Assembly: GCF_907164915.1 (NCBI RefSeq)
Contig: NC_061862.1
Location: 120,121,877-120,185,876 of the forward strand
DNA length: 64,000 nucleotides
Direction of reading: 5' to 3'
Source: Impatiens glandulifera
Taxonomy: Eukaryota; Streptophyta; Magnoliopsida; Ericales; Balsaminaceae
Part shown: one piece after another, positions 11,701 through 23,455 of the stretch
Layout of the letters: each line of letters opens with the position of its first letter
Numbering within the stretch: position 1 is the first letter of the stretch
The notes under the pieces: generated by a model
The model's database searches: none
Seen by the model: only the letters and a program-made list of their open reading frames with translations
What the model was told of the DNA's origin: nothing
Program-made: the position numbers and the translations under genes

Positions 11701-12706
11701 CAATCTTCTTACAGAAAATGAGTTATAGGCGGTAACTGTTTTCTGTTTTCCAAAAATGTAACAAAGCATATTTGACTCCATTGTTTTAGCAAACCTCCGT
11801 TGTGGTGAGTTTCTGCAAACCGAAGCGAAGAGAAAGTTGGAACAACATTATTCCCGAATGTCGTAAGCTCTGGTCGGAAGAATAGAGGCTTTCACTGTTC
11901 ATTGAAACTGATTCCAAAAAGTTACATACGAATGGCTAAACAACGAGGGAGCTAATTATGAGGTGGCTTCAGAGAACGCAAAGTTAGGAAGATACTCCCA
12001 TGCACTACGTCCGTAAGAAGCAAACACTAGTTGCATGGGGAAATAAGACGCAAATTGTTTTAGCTTTTCAGCTTTACGTCTTTTCCAATTTTCTAAAGTT
12101 CTAGGGGATGTTCAAAGAGGCCCATGGACTTCTCAAACTATAAAAATCTCATGGAAGGTTTAGATTTGAAACTAATTCTTACATAAGAATTAATTAGGCC
12201 CCTGAATTTCTAGCTTTGTCCAATTTCAACCCTAAACTTCTAAAATCAAATTATCTTTCTGAGAATTCAATTTCTTCTGGCCCCTAGACTTTTTTCAATT
12301 TCCAATTTTACCCTCAAACTTTATATTCATCTATTAGATATAATGTTTCAATTTCCAACTTTTGGAAATTTTTTAAGCTTGTTTGGATTCCTTTTATGCC
12401 AAACAACTTTGTTCTTTCAATTGGAGCCTTCAAATTATTTTTAAAAAATTCTAAAAATTCATGAATGATTTAAAATATTATTTTTGTTAAAAATATTATT
12501 TTTCCTTAACTTTTGGGGGCCCATTTGAAAAATGGCTTACTTTGAAATAGTCATTTTCTGAGCTCCATAGACCAAAAATTCATGATATTTCGGTAGTAGG
12601 TTCATATAAATATTTTTGACCTCCTTGGGAATTTTATGAATTTTTGTAACACTTTCGGTAAAACACGTTCGTTATATCGGAGTCATATCAATTGTCTTAT
12701 AACCTC
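8776..12706. other. gene-poor, unclassified repeat-like DNA
   Basis: No ORF above 80 codons has a recognisable domain. The minus-strand ORFs at 10354-10581 and 10689-10907 are not recognised. A TATA-like box at 11025-11037 followed by GA-rich sequence (11186-11200) suggests a decayed LTR promoter. Element C lies at the right-hand edge of this tract, which resumes after 16377. Confidence 0.4.
11025..11037 (+). promoter_or_regulatory. TATA box candidate in unclassified repeat
   Basis: GTTATATATAAGG is followed by a purine-rich leader-like stretch. No ORF follows, so an old LTR is the likeliest host. Confidence 0.25.
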
Positions 12707-12764
12707 TGTTAGATAAAATTCATCGGTCAATAAGAACTTAACAAAACACACTTATTGTACAGGA

Positions 12765-12950
12765 CAGGTCAAGAACTCTAACCGATCAAGAACTCCAACT
12801 GGTCAAGAACTCCAACCGGTCAAGAACTCCAACCAATCAAGAACTCCAACCTGTCAATAACTCTAACCTGTCAAAACCTCCAACCAGTCAAGAACTTTGA
12901 ACGGTCAAGAATCTAACCGGTCAAGTAATCAAACCGGTTAAAAGAAGAAG
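12765..12950 (+). repeat. 17-bp minisatellite in 5' LTR of C
   Basis: About ten units of a CAAGAACTCCAACCGGT type, with variation at the CCGG core (ACCGAT, ACTGGT, ACCAAT, ACCTGT). It lies upstream of the TATA box in U3. Confidence 0.85.
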
Positions 12951-13442
12951 CAAAGTTTATATCCAAAAACGGAAGTTATCCGGTTAACATGAAGCTATGA
13001 ACAACCGGTAGACATCCTAAACCGAAATGAAGTATTCAACCTAAAACCGACGAAGAGACTACTTAAAGAAAGAAGTCAAGATTATCAAACTAAGTACAAT
13101 CTACAAATTGGTGCAAACGATAACTTTGAGTATCTGCGGAAAATGATATCAAAGGATCAGACTGAGACATTCCCATATCCATACAAGTCTAATAATACTC
13201 TGAAAGCTGCAGAAGATTGCCTGAAGAAACAGTTACCATTTTGGTACAAGTCAAAGGTGCAGCTTTCCAGATACAAGCAACTGGCCAACCGGAAGTTGCA
13301 TATTAAGTAAAAGACAAATGAAGCCGGTCTGCTCCATGCCTTGGAACAATTAATGCAATGTTGAACCCTGGCTCAACCAATCAGATTCAAGGATTACCCT
13401 GAAGGTATTCGTTGAAGAAATGTGACCGTTGGCATATTTCAC

Positions 13443-13452
13443 CTATAAAAGG
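13443..13452 (+). promoter_or_regulatory. TATA box of element C LTR
   Basis: CTATAAAAGG follows the GACCGTTGGCATATTTC context that is shared with the LTR of B. Transcription should start about 30 bp downstream, which puts the hairpin module in the RNA leader. Confidence 0.7.
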
Positions 13453-13659
13453 AGAAGTTGAAGAAGCAAGAAAAGATATAGACAAGAGAGAGAACAAGCT
13501 AAAAACTACATAGTGATTAAAGCCATTATCTCTCTAAGATTCAAAGCTTGTGTGTGTTTGTGAAGTGTATTACAATTCCTGTGAGAATTGTACGGTATTT
13601 ATCGAGCAGTAAATAAGTCTCGATCGTGTATTGTGTTTGTGTATTCCTTGGTGAATATC

Positions 13660-13715
13660 CTTCTCGCGGTTTGAGAAGAATGGGTGACGTAGGAGTGTTA
13701 TCTCCGAATATCCAT
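13660..13715 (+). promoter_or_regulatory. shared leader module: two hairpins around TGACGTAG (C)
   Basis: CTTCTC pairs with GAGAAG across a 7-nt loop (13660-13678). Then comes TGACGT (13685-13690), and then GGAG pairs with CTCC across TGTTAT. The same arrangement is in the LTRs of B and D and, in weaker form, E and F. It lies downstream of the TATA box, so it is in the transcript. Confidence 0.6.
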
Positions 13716-14041
13716 AAAAACCTGTCGCGTGCTTTACTTTCTGTCGGTTCCATTTTCTAACCGACTCATATCTTTCCAACCGACTCATATTATTCTAACC
13801 GCCTCACTAATCTTCAACCGAAATTCTCCAAACCGCATCTCCATTCATCATGTGTGTGTGTTGCTTCAACCTGAAACAAACCACTTCCGCACTTGAAATC
13901 GGTTCAAGGGTTTGTGACAGTTTGTACAGTATTGAAATCGGTGTTAATTCTTAACCGGATTAACGCCAACCGTTGAGTGTTGTCAGAAAGTGCTAACCGG
14001 CCGGACCCCGGTCCTCCATCGGCGATCTAGATCTTAACAAT

Positions 14042-14052
14042 TGGTATCAGAG
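14042..14052 (+). other. primer-binding site of element C (tRNA-Met initiator)
   Basis: TGGTATCAGAG follows the LTR end by 2 bp. It is complementary to the 3' end of plant initiator tRNA-Met, the usual copia primer. The next base is T rather than C. Confidence 0.9.
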
Positions 14053-14092
14053 TAGTCAGTTTCAATACTCAAGCAACACGGAGCAAGCAAGC

Positions 14093-14707
14093 ATGACTTT
14101 CACGACTAAGAAAGAATCTGAGGTATTTGATCTCTCCTTTGATGATTTTACCCGATATGATCTAATTGCTGCACTCAATGACATGGTCATTAAGTACATA
14201 AAACTGTCAAAATCTCTTAATCAAACTATTTCAAAAAATAAGTCTAATAGTTCAAGTTGTTCATCTCAAATCAAAGAGGTTGATGTTTCAATAAGTGAGA
14301 TCTCATCTAAGAATGAGAAGCTCAAGGAAGAAATTATAAACTGTAATGATATAACTTCTAAGGATGAGATGATTTATGTAAAGCCAACTTCAAGATGGCT
14401 GAAACTTGAGAGAAGGACAGCCAATTTGTATGGCAAAGAAAAACTTGACCGAAAGTTAAGAGATGTTTACCGAAAATCATCCTTTAAAGTTAAATCATCA
14501 GCAGATAGATATACTATACATACACACAACAGGAAGTCCATCAAAATAATCAAAGTATGGATTCCTAAGGGACTAATAAGCCACGGACCCAAAGAAAAAT
14601 GGGGACCAGATTTTCTATTGTCTATGAATGTAGGTAAATTAAGACAAAAGCTTGGAAGAGACAACATTGCATCCGGACAGCCGGCTGGTGAAAGACACAT
14701 CATATGA
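14093..14707 (+). CDS. Gag-spacer protein of pol-less element C
   Basis: A 204-codon open frame. It starts in the acidic spacer that follows Gag in relatives (E-V-F-D-L-S-F-D-D-F, then ALNDMV), continues with Ser/Asn-rich and Lys/Glu-rich stretches (SSKNEKLKEEI) and ends with the conserved block SIKIIKVWIPKGLISHGPKE. The UBN2 Gag domain, zinc knuckle and all enzymes are missing. After the stop at 14707, a degraded RNase H C-terminus leads to the polypurine tract. It is the C equivalent of the second half of the D frame (43577-44580). Expression and function are unknown. Confidence 0.6.
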   Translation: MTFTTKKESEVFDLSFDDFTRYDLIAALNDMVIKYIKLSKSLNQTISKNKSNSSSCSSQIKEVDVSISEISSKNEKLKEEIINCNDITSKDEMIYVKPTSRWLKLERRTANLYGKEKLDRKLRDVYRKSSFKVKSSADRYTIHTHNRKSIKIIKVWIPKGLISHGPKEKWGPDFLLSMNVGKLRQKLGRDNIASGQPAGERHII

Positions 14708-14949
14708 AGGGAACAAGCATGAAGTGGCTACATCCTCACAAAGTCACTTCTCGAGTCTAACTTTTCTTCCCTTACAAATATTTTAGAATTGTTAGATAAC
14801 AAAAATTTACATACAAAATTCTTCTTCAAATAATGTTCTCTCCTTAAATCAAACCGTTTTTCCAAAACCGGCCAAACAAACATAAGATTCTTAAATCGGC
14901 CTACTTCTTACTTCTTGCATGGTTTTCAATATTTTAAATAAAATAATCA

Positions 14950-14962
14950 AAAAGGGAGAAAT
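14950..14962 (+). other. polypurine tract of element C
   Basis: AAAAAGGGAGAAAT directly precedes the 3' LTR. The same AATAATCAAAAAGG(G/A)AGAAATTG context precedes the LTRs of B and D. Confidence 0.85.
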
Positions 14963-16372
14963 TGTTAGATAAAATTGACCGATCAATAAGAACTTAACAA
15001 AACACACTTATTGTACAGGAACGGTCAAGAACTCCAACCAGTCAAGAACTACAACCGGTCATGAACTCCAACCTGTCAAGAACTCCAACCGGTCAAAAAC
15101 TCTAACTTGTCAAGAACTCCAACCGGTCAAGAACTCCAACCTGTCAAGAATTCCAACCAGTCAAGAACTCCAACCGGTCAAGAACTCCAAAATGTCAAGA
15201 ACTCCAACCGGTCAAGAACTTTGAACGGTCAAGAATCTAACCGGTCAAGTAATCAAACCAGTTAGAAGAAGAAGAAGCAAAGTATGTATCCAAAACCGAA
15301 AATTATCCAGTTAACCTGAAGCTATGAACAACCGGTAGACATCCTAAACCGAAATGAAGTATTCAACCTAAACCGACGACTACTTAAAGAAAGAAGTCAA
15401 GATTATAACACTAAGTACAATCTACAAATTGGTGCAAACGAACACTTTGAGTATCTGCGGAAGATGATATCAAAGGATCAGACTGTGACATTGCCATATC
15501 CATACAAGTCTGATGATACTCTGAAGGCTGCAGAAGATTGCCTGAAGAAACAGTTACTATTTTGGTACAAGTCAAAGGTGCAGCTTTCCAGATACACGCA
15601 ACTAGCCAACCGACATTTGCCATATTAAGTAAAAGACAAATGAAGTCGGTCTGCTCCATGCCTTGGAAGCTTAAACCGCAATTAATGCAATGTTGAACCT
15701 CTGCTCAATCAATCAGATTCAAGAATTACCCTGAAGGTTTCCGTTGAAGAAATGTGACCGTTGGCACATTTCACCTATAAAAGGAGAATTTTAAGAAGCA
15801 AGAAAAGATACAGACAAGAGAGAGAACAAGCTAAAAACTACAAAGTGATCAAAGCCATTATCTCTCTAAGATTTAAAGCTTGTGTGTGTTTGTGAAGTGT
15901 ATTACAATTCCTGTGAGAATTGTACAAGTGTTTATCGAGCAGTAAATAAGTCTCGATCGTGTATTGTGTTTGTGTATTCCTTAGTGAATATCCTTCTCGC
16001 GGTTTGAGAATAAGGGGTGACGTAATAGTGTTATCTCCGAACATCTATAAAAACCTTTCTCGTGCTTTACTTTCTGTTGGTTCCATTTTCTAACCGATTC
16101 ATATCTTTCCAACCGACTCATATTATTATAACGGCCTCACTAATCCTCAACCGACATTCTCCAACCCGCATCTCCATTCATCCTCTGTGTGTGTTTCTTC
16201 AACCTGAAACAAACTACTTCCGCACTTGAACTCGATTCAAGGGTTTGTGACAGTTTGTGCAGTATTGAAACCAGTGTTAATTCTTAACCGGATTAACGCC
16301 AACCGTTGAGTGTTGTTAGAAAGTGCTAACCGGCCGGACCCTGGTCCCCCATCGACGATCTAGATCCTAACA
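14963..16372 (+). repeat. 3' LTR of element C
   Basis: 1410 bp, TGTTAG to CCTAACA. It carries ~14 units of the 17-bp array (15010-15265) against ~10 in the 5' LTR. The leader hairpin has one mismatch (GAGAAT). Confidence 0.95.
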
Positions 16373-16377
16373 ACCTC

Positions 16378-19300
16378 AAAAAGTTTCGTAATCAAGAGTA
16401 AAATGTTTCTAAAAATATGTTCGACATGCACAATAACTCCAGAGATTTTCCAACTGTTTTGGGAATTTTTTTATTTCGGTTGTTGCATATTTCGGGGCTC
16501 CAATTCCTTCATTTCTTTTAAGCCATATTCTTGTGAACTGGTGAAATATTTTATGTACAAAGAATCACAATCTACTAACAAACAAACATTTAAGCAAATC
16601 AACAAATGTGAGAGTTCACATTGTGGTTCACATGTGTGCCTAAGAAGTACACTCAAGTCCCATTCTGTCGTCTTTAAGTCTAGGAATATCTAACGAGAGT
16701 CTAGAATCACTTTTAGACTAAGTTTAGGATATCCTGCTAAATAGACTAAAGACACTATAAATAGATATTCAAGATTTCTAATGGCTTGATACCAACCTGT
16801 TATTGGAATCTAATCAACATCTAGGATTACTCTTTCTGGATTATAGACAAGATTAGGGCACTTACAAGCAAAATAATTCTGAATTCATAATGCAATTGTG
16901 TAACGTACCTTCATAAACAATGGCCAAATACATAGGAGTAGAGACTATTTCACGTGATATACGCATAGGTCATAATTGTTGCGTAACCAAGCACGAGGCC
17001 CTTAATATATGAATACTTTGTTTTCTTTCTTTAATTCTTTGTATAGTTTACTAAAGTAGTAATTCTTAAAGTCAATCATATTACTGCATTTTAAACATAT
17101 ATTAATCTAGAACGTGTATGGCCCAAGCATGGAAAAATCTAGGATATAGAACACCACTTTGGTTCCACATCTCAAACAAATAGGATTGCATCGTATATGG
17201 ATAGTTTTCTATCTACTTTTTGTAAGATTCGAGTGGAAGGTAAGTCACGGGGTTCTATAGCTTTTCATAGAACAAATCTTTTTCTAAAAGTGCACGGGTC
17301 ATGCTTAGAATTTAAATCATTTGATGCGTCCCCTCCATGGGCGGAGCATTCAAAAGGATAGGTAAGGAATGAGACCGACTAACTTGGGATCGCACAAAAT
17401 GCTCTTAAAGATGGAGCATTCGAATGTATCACATCAATCTTAAGATTATATCTTTCATTCCCTAAAATACAAGATGTTAGGTGGACTCTAAAATTGTAGA
17501 CGCTTAGAATGAGAGAAAGAAAAGGAAAGTCTCGCGTACAATAAAATATTTTCTTGATACGTATGGGCAAATTTAAAAGCATACACCTGTGACAAACCAT
17601 ACAATCATGTCCTGAGGGTAGAAATAGATGATCAGATTAAAAAACCTATGCTTATCTATTGATGATACATCTCAAAAGATGATCGTTATATAATTATGGT
17701 TGCTCATGTACACAAAGATTGTACATTACATTCCAAAATTCTAAAACCTAAAGCTAACACCAAGATTTTAGGTTATAAGAAATATAGGAGAGCCTATTGT
17801 CACTTAATGATGCTACACACTCCCAAAGAGATGTCCACATAATTGACAAGAAGCTTCAACTTAGCACCTTGCCTTTTCTCCTTACCATCGAGCCTCTCAT
17901 GGCCGGGGAGAAACTAAAATACCAGCTCTGGAACAGTTTGAAGGATTATCACTTTTAATAGCTTCCATCCGAGATGTAGGAGGGCCAATCACGTGGACAC
18001 CATGTTACGCGCCTTCATGAGAACCATATGCGTCATCTATGGTGTGACCTTCTTCAGCATAGAAATCATGACATATTGGGATTTCCTATTATGCATCGTG
18101 CTGACGGAGACAATAAAGAGTATATTATGAAGTGATATCCTCGTGAATTTTCTTCGAATCGAATACGAATGAGAAAAATTAGAAAGAAACAATTATTGGT
18201 AAGAAGACCAAACTTCTTTTCCGTTTTGACACATGGAGATAGGGGTTAACCCCATTCAGAAACGTTGATTGACTTTTTAGCCATCTTGTCCAATCCAAGA
18301 TTTTTTTGACAAAGACCACAACAAAAAGATTTATATGATAATCTTTTTATGAAACAAACAACTTCCTGAATACGAATGAAAGACTTATGGTGTGCATATG
18401 AATGCAGCAAGAGATGGATCAAAAGAATGATCATCACCTTAAGTTAAAAATGGAACAATGATTATGCAAGATCATGTCTTGGCCTCTATTGAAGACTAAG
18501 GAACATAAATGCCCCTATTAGAATTTTAACCAAGATTAAGTCGTTATCACACAATAACAACATACTCTAGGGAATAAAGATATATAATCTTCTAGGATCA
18601 AGGCCTAAACATAGTCTGGACCTCTTCAACAATTGGATCCACAAAATGACATCTTATTAATAAGGCATGAGCATTAAATGTACTGTCTTTTCTACATTCA
18701 TATCAGAAGAGAAACATCGATTGAAGTATCGGCCAAAAACATGAAATGGTCTAGGCCTGAGTACTCACGAATCGCACAAAAACTCATATAGTGTCCTATG
18801 TATGAAGATATGATCTTTTGGTCGAGCCTATACACATTTTGAATATAAATAGATAAAATGATCTATCTAGAATCCTATAGGTCTTCTAAATTCCTACGAC
18901 TATGAGTATCCACTTCTTCTAATGCGAATACATGTATTTAAGAAGCAAAACACAAACAACTTCAACACATATATATATAACCAATTTCACAAGATTACTT
19001 GATTAATTTTGTGGCAAACCATATGGTTCAACATGCACATCCTGCCTTATAATAGAAATAGACACTTAATTTCTAAATTCATTATATCATTAAAATAGCA
19101 TAGTTCATATAAACAACGTTTGTCAAGTACTCGTGTACATAATAAGTTCGTACACGTAGCAAAGCAACAAAAGACAAATAACTAAAAATACCTAGTGTAA
19201 AAAGTTGGCCTAATAATCCAAGATTATATCATCTTTAGATCCTTCTAGCAACCTATATGCATCTCCTTGTTCAACATTGTTGACTCCTTACATATCATTT

Positions 19301-19443
19301 AGATGATAGAGAAAGAACACTAAGATAACGAATAGGGATTCAAAATGATCGAATATCCTCTAATAGGTGTGGATACTTACAATAAAGATGTGGAGAAATA
19401 AGGGCTAGTGTCTGAAGGAAAAGACCCTCTCAATGGAAATGGA
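16378..19443. other. unclassified repeat-like DNA
   Basis: Short ORFs on both strands show no recognisable domain. One copia-like PBS remnant is listed separately. No RNA gene is seen. Confidence 0.35.
16783..16800 (-). other. decayed copia LTR end plus primer-binding site
   Basis: The minus strand reads CAATAACAGG followed by TTGGTATCAAGCCATTAG. This resembles an LTR end (ACA) followed by the TTGGTATCAGAGCC-type PBS with a small deletion. The associated LTR would lie to the right of 16797. Its start was not found. Confidence 0.35.
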
Positions 19444-19748
19444 ATATCCCTCAGCATGCCAAATTTCTAGAACAATGTAGTGGTACTATAATAAATAGAA
19501 CTCTCTAATCCTAGTAGAAAATTAAACGGTACTATCTCGTATCTCATGGTACTGAAATGATACCATGGAATGGTAAAGTGTATGAGATGATTATATCCCT
19601 CAGCATGCCAAATTTCTAGAACAATGTAGTGGTACTATAATAAGTAGAACTCTCTAATCCTAGTAGAAAATTAAACGATCTATCTTCTATCTCGTATCTC
19701 ATGGTACTGAAATGATACCATGGAATGGTAAAGTGTATGAGATGATTA
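19444..19748. repeat. tandem duplication, two ~150-bp copies
   Basis: ATATCCCTCAGCATGCCAAA starts at 19444 and again at 19593. The copies stay nearly identical, apart from a 6-bp difference, up to TATGAGATGATTAT near 19748. High identity suggests a recent duplication. Confidence 0.85.
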
Positions 19749-19821
19749 TCCGAAATGGCATCGACCAAACGGACCTCAACCATCCTTTGCACTTGAATAC
19801 ATAAAAAGGAAGAATAGGGAG

Positions 19822-20211
19822 ATGAGGGACAAGGCAAAATTTTCAATTTGTTCAACATCTAAAGATAGAGGACCAAAGGTGATCCTTTACAAGAATAAGG
19901 TGTTGACCCCGAAGGAAAGCCTCGAAGAACAAGGAGTGTCTTAGAGAGAACAAGGCCAGCTAACCCAGAAGTATTTGTCATCAAGGTATATGAACTACCT
20001 CCACGAGCATAATAGAAAAATACCCACCTTTTGCGTGACGAAGATAGTAGTGAGGCAGCAGAAGCAAGACGACACCTATGCACAGTATGAAACTTTAACT
20101 AGACTCTTCACAATAGTGAATAACCTTGTCAAACTTTCGTATGTTGAAGATTCCTCATGCGATGATATATTAAGAATAGTGTCTACTTCACTCACAGAAA
20201 ATCCTACATAA
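19822..20211 (+). pseudogene. unrecognised ORF with one internal stop
   Basis: A frame from ATG 19822 (MRDKAKFSICSTSKDRGPKV) is interrupted once by TAG near 19940 and then stays open to 20211 (78 codons, from SSRYMNYLHEHNRK). Lys/Gln-rich and hydrophilic. I do not recognise a family. It may be a remnant of a transposon gene, since all neighbours are repeats. Confidence 0.3.
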
Positions 20212-20263
20212 TATTCAATGGCTCTTGGGGAGGGTATAGAATGAGCAACATCAATTCATTAGA

Positions 20264-20500
20264 TCAAGATATAAGAATTTCTTGAAAATCTTCGAGAGTA
20301 AGGAAAATGCGCCTATCACCGACGATGAACACCCGAGCATTAGCCGTCCACCTTTCTTGAATGTAAGCCATTAATTTTTCATCAATCTTGATGCAAGCGG
20401 GTGATATAATCTTATTCACACCAAATTGTGTAAATGCATCGAGATTATAAATGAATTTACTGATATGTTGTTCCAAACGTTGCTCAGACAACAAAGACAT
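20264..20500 (-). pseudogene. plant mobile domain-like fragment
   Basis: A 78-codon frame contains KLMAYIQERWTANARVF followed by LTLEDFQEIL. This resembles the 'ERW.P.THTF...TL.DV..LLGL' core of the aminotransferase-like plant mobile domain found in transposon-derived genes. The frame breaks right after the motif. The match is by eye and short, so the family call is tentative. It is hydrophilic and begins MSLLSEQRLEQHISKF. Confidence 0.35.
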
Positions 20501-21079
20501 TTTTCTAGAAAAATTAAAAACTCTAATTAGTTTTTAATTTCTTAGATAACATCCTCTTAATTTTAACCCTATAATCGTCTATTTTTTCTAGAATGCAAAC
20601 ACATATATTGAAAAAGTACATTGGATGGCTTACGATAAATGAGTTGTCATAATTAAGAAGAAATGAGGTGAGAAACTTGGGTGAACGACAATGTCACCCA
20701 CAGTGAAATGTATCTATATTTCTTTTGCAAAAATGGTTTAACACCATTTTATTAAGATTCCCAAAAAGTGGGAGGGTCAATAATCAAAACTAGACAATCC
20801 ATAGTTTTGATCGTAAGATGTCAAACAAACGACCAAAATGTTTCTGAATGGTAGTAACCAAACCACATTACAAACACAAAGACTACAATCTATCTATCTC
20901 AACTTGTGTTATATCTATGTTCGCCCTTTTAACCATATTGTATTTTGCCACGTACCCTTTTCTTTTGTTCTTCATAAAGGTATATTGAATTTAAGTAGAT
21001 GATGATATTTTTCTCCACCCATTATTTAAAATTCCTTTGTATTAAATCATACTAATATAATTAAAGGTATTCTTCTTCA
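20501..21079. other. AT-rich intergenic/repeat DNA
   Basis: No gene, RNA or clear repeat boundary seen. Confidence 0.3.
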
Positions 21080-21325
21080 AGATTTCATGGTTTTTGTCAC
21101 TACTTTTTTTCTTCTTAAGTTTTACATATTTGAGGATCAACAACCTTAGTTTCCTCTTCTCTTTCTCTTCTATTATATCTTTTCTTTCATCCTATGACTC
21201 TTCCTCTTCCTTGTCTTTAAGTTTATCTTCTTTAGCATCCCTATTTTATTAATTTCACTGTTTTATTCATTATCTGAGTGTACCTTTCCTTGTTCCTAAT
21301 CATCATTTCTTTCTTCCTTCTCTTC
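21080..21325 (-). pseudogene. acidic downstream part of LINE ORF1, split by element B
   Basis: The minus strand encodes Glu/Lys/Asp-rich peptide (for example D-A-K-E-D-K-L-K-D-K-E-E-E-E-S) broken by TAG/TAA codons and a frameshift. It would continue the LINE ORF1 fragment at 37531-37990 if element B is removed. Composition and position support this; homology of the acidic tail cannot be shown by eye. Confidence 0.4.
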
Positions 21326-22568
21326 TGTTAGAAAACTAGATAGTTAATTAATAAGTAATTAACTATCTAAAAGAACTTAACTTAATTCAACTTTATGTGT
21401 AGGTACATACCTTCAACCTGGCCGGTCAAAACTATTCAACTGAAACAAGATAAACCGAAACAGATTACTCATATTCTCGGAAGTCCGGTTCGGCTAGAAT
21501 TCAAGACCGATCAATCTATCAACCGACATGTGTCCGGTCAGACCAAACTCTAAGAGCAACACATATTTCCACCGGACAGTGTTAAATCAAAACAAGACTA
21601 AAATATGGATACAAAGGCAATTGTCGTGTTGATGCAAACATATATTTCTCGGAATGTGTAGAGGAAGATCCTCAAAGGTTCAGACTGTGTCACTTGTATT
21701 CTGAAATAAGTCTGCTGATTACACTGAAGGGAGCTATCAGATGAATAATTACCGGATTTTGTATAAATCCAGAAGCAACCTTCAAAGAGCAGGCCGACCA
21801 ATGTATAACTGCCAAGTGTACAAAAACACAAACGTACAACCTACCTAATTTCAAGTCGGCACGACATCATCATTTGGGAAGCTTCCATCGGATTGTTGAT
21901 CCTTTGACCAATCATCTAAGAGAGAGAAATATGACCGTTGTCATATTTCCACCATAAAGGAAGTAAAAAGGCTGAAGAAAAGCCTCTTCTTCGACCTTAT
22001 ACTTGTGGTCACTATCTAGCTTTGGACTCTGAATCATGCGAATATACTTTGAGAAATCTACAAAGTTATTAAGTGATAAGAACAAACTAAATTGTTTTGT
22101 GTGTTTACATATATGTAAAAGTGTATTACAATATTATGTGAGTGTTGTAAAATGAACATCGAGCAGTAAATAAGACTCTATTGTGTGTTGTATTGTGTGG
22201 TTGAATATTCCTTAGTGAATATCCTTCCATTGTTTGAGAAGAAGGAGTGACGTAGGAATTTTATCTCCGAACATCCATACAATCTGTGTCTTGTGTTCTT
22301 TAATTATTTATGGTCATTTAACCGAACCGGTTTCCCTCTATTCTAACTGACCCTTCTCTATTCTTATTTATATTTGATCTGTGTGTGTTGATTTAGGCTG
22401 AAACAAACATTTCTTCCCTTGAATTCGGTTTCAAGAGTTTGTGAAAGTCTGTGTGGTGTTAAGACCGGTGTTAATTCCTAACCGGATTAGCGTCAACGGT
22501 TGTGTGTGTGTTTAAGCGGTCTCCTTTAGCCGGACCCTGGTCTCCTATCGGCGATCCCGATCTTAACA
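21326..22568 (+). repeat. 5' LTR of element B
   Basis: Starts TGTTAGAAAA and ends ATCTTAACA. U3 has several CCGGTC/ACCGA motifs. CCATAAAGGAA near 21951 is in the TATA position (ATTATAAATGG in the 3' copy). The leader module follows: CCTTC pairs with GAAGG at 22223-22245, then TGACGTAG. Confidence 0.95.
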
Positions 22569-22570
22569 AG

Positions 22571-22582
22571 TTGTATCAGAGC
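22571..22582 (+). other. primer-binding site of element B
   Basis: TTGTATCAGAGC, the tRNA-Met initiator PBS with one change from TGGTATCAGAGC. Confidence 0.85.
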
Positions 22583-22631
22583 GGCTAGTTTTAACACTCA
22601 AGTAACAAAAAGCTAGCAAACATAACTCACA

Positions 22632-23455
22632 ATGAGAAGCCCCCCTATGCTAGAAAGTGATGCGTATGTCGACTGGAAGGCTTAGATGTATCTACATCTG
22701 ATTACCATGGATGATAAAATGATGACCATTCTTAAATAAGGTCCGATAAAGATTGAGAAAGAGAATGGTGAATGGACAACTGAAGATAGAAGAAGAAACA
22801 ACCTAGACAACCATTGCATGAGGCATATCTTCAAATCTTAGGACAGAAACACGTTCGGGAAAGTTGGAGATTGCACGTCTGCAAAGGAAGTCTGGGAAAC
22901 GGTGATTCAGCTTCATGAGGGAAATGAAAGAACATGAGAAAACAAGATACTGGTGGCAACTCGGAAATTTGAGAATATCAAAATTAAGTTGGGTAAAATC
23001 ATGAAGGAGTTCAGTGATCGGTTCACAAATGTGGTGAATGAGTTGTCTACCCGTGGAAAGAAGTATGACAACAAGGAGACCATTGTCAAAGCACTAAGAT
23101 CTCTTCCTAGCGCTTGGGACATAAAAACCATGGTGATGAGAGAATCTAACTGCCTCGAAAAAATGAAATTGCACGATGTCTTTAAAGACTTGAAGGAATA
23201 TGAGTTCGAGATGAGTTCAATGTCAACTGCAACCAAAGCTTTTATGACATCCGTGGAGTCAACCGTTCCGGCACCGGTTCAAACTGCTGAACAATTTACC
23301 GAGTATGCAATGGTTATGATTGTAAGAAAATTTGGAAAATTCATAAAGAATAGTCAATCATCAAACAACTCCAACTTCAACTACGGTGATAAATCTAACA
23401 TTAGATGTTTTAATTGTAATGCTTTAGGTCACTACAGGTCGGAGTAGAAGACCAA
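22632..23455 (+). pseudogene. gag (UBN2-type) of element B
   Basis: From ATG 22632 the frame has the copia Gag N-terminus (D-A-Y-V-D-W-K-A, then I-K-I-E-K-E-N-G-E-W) and the UBN2 region. The latter stays open for 164 codons (22953-23447), with ALRSLPSAWDIKTMVMRES and LKEYEFEM. The zinc knuckle reads CFNCNALGHYRSE followed by a stop where the last Cys should be. Stops at about 22683, 22737, 22838 and 22936 make it non-functional. In live elements Gag forms the particle that packages element RNA. Confidence 0.9.

Larger units (their letters stand above)
12707..14039 (+). repeat. 5' LTR of element C
   Basis: 1333 bp, from TGTTAG to CTTAACA. The upstream third holds the 17-bp array (12765-12950), CTATAAAAGG is the TATA box at 13443-13452, and the shared leader hairpins with TGACGT are at 13660-13710. 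It is shorter than the 3' LTR mainly because the 17-bp array has fewer units. Confidence 0.95.
12707..16372 (+). mobile_element. pol-less copia element C (TR-GAG-like), with target duplication
   Basis: Two LTRs begin TGTTAG and end TAACA. They flank only 923 bp of internal DNA with a PBS, one ORF and a polypurine tract. ACCTC occurs immediately before (12702-12706) and after (16373-16377), an exact 5-bp target duplication, so the boundaries are firm. Protease, integrase and RT are absent. The ORF joins the Gag spacer to remains of the RNase H tail. Such elements must borrow replication enzymes from autonomous relatives. Confidence 0.95.

Noticed and set aside
22913..23236. 107-codon minus-strand ORF
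   Set aside because: It is antisense to the gag of element B.
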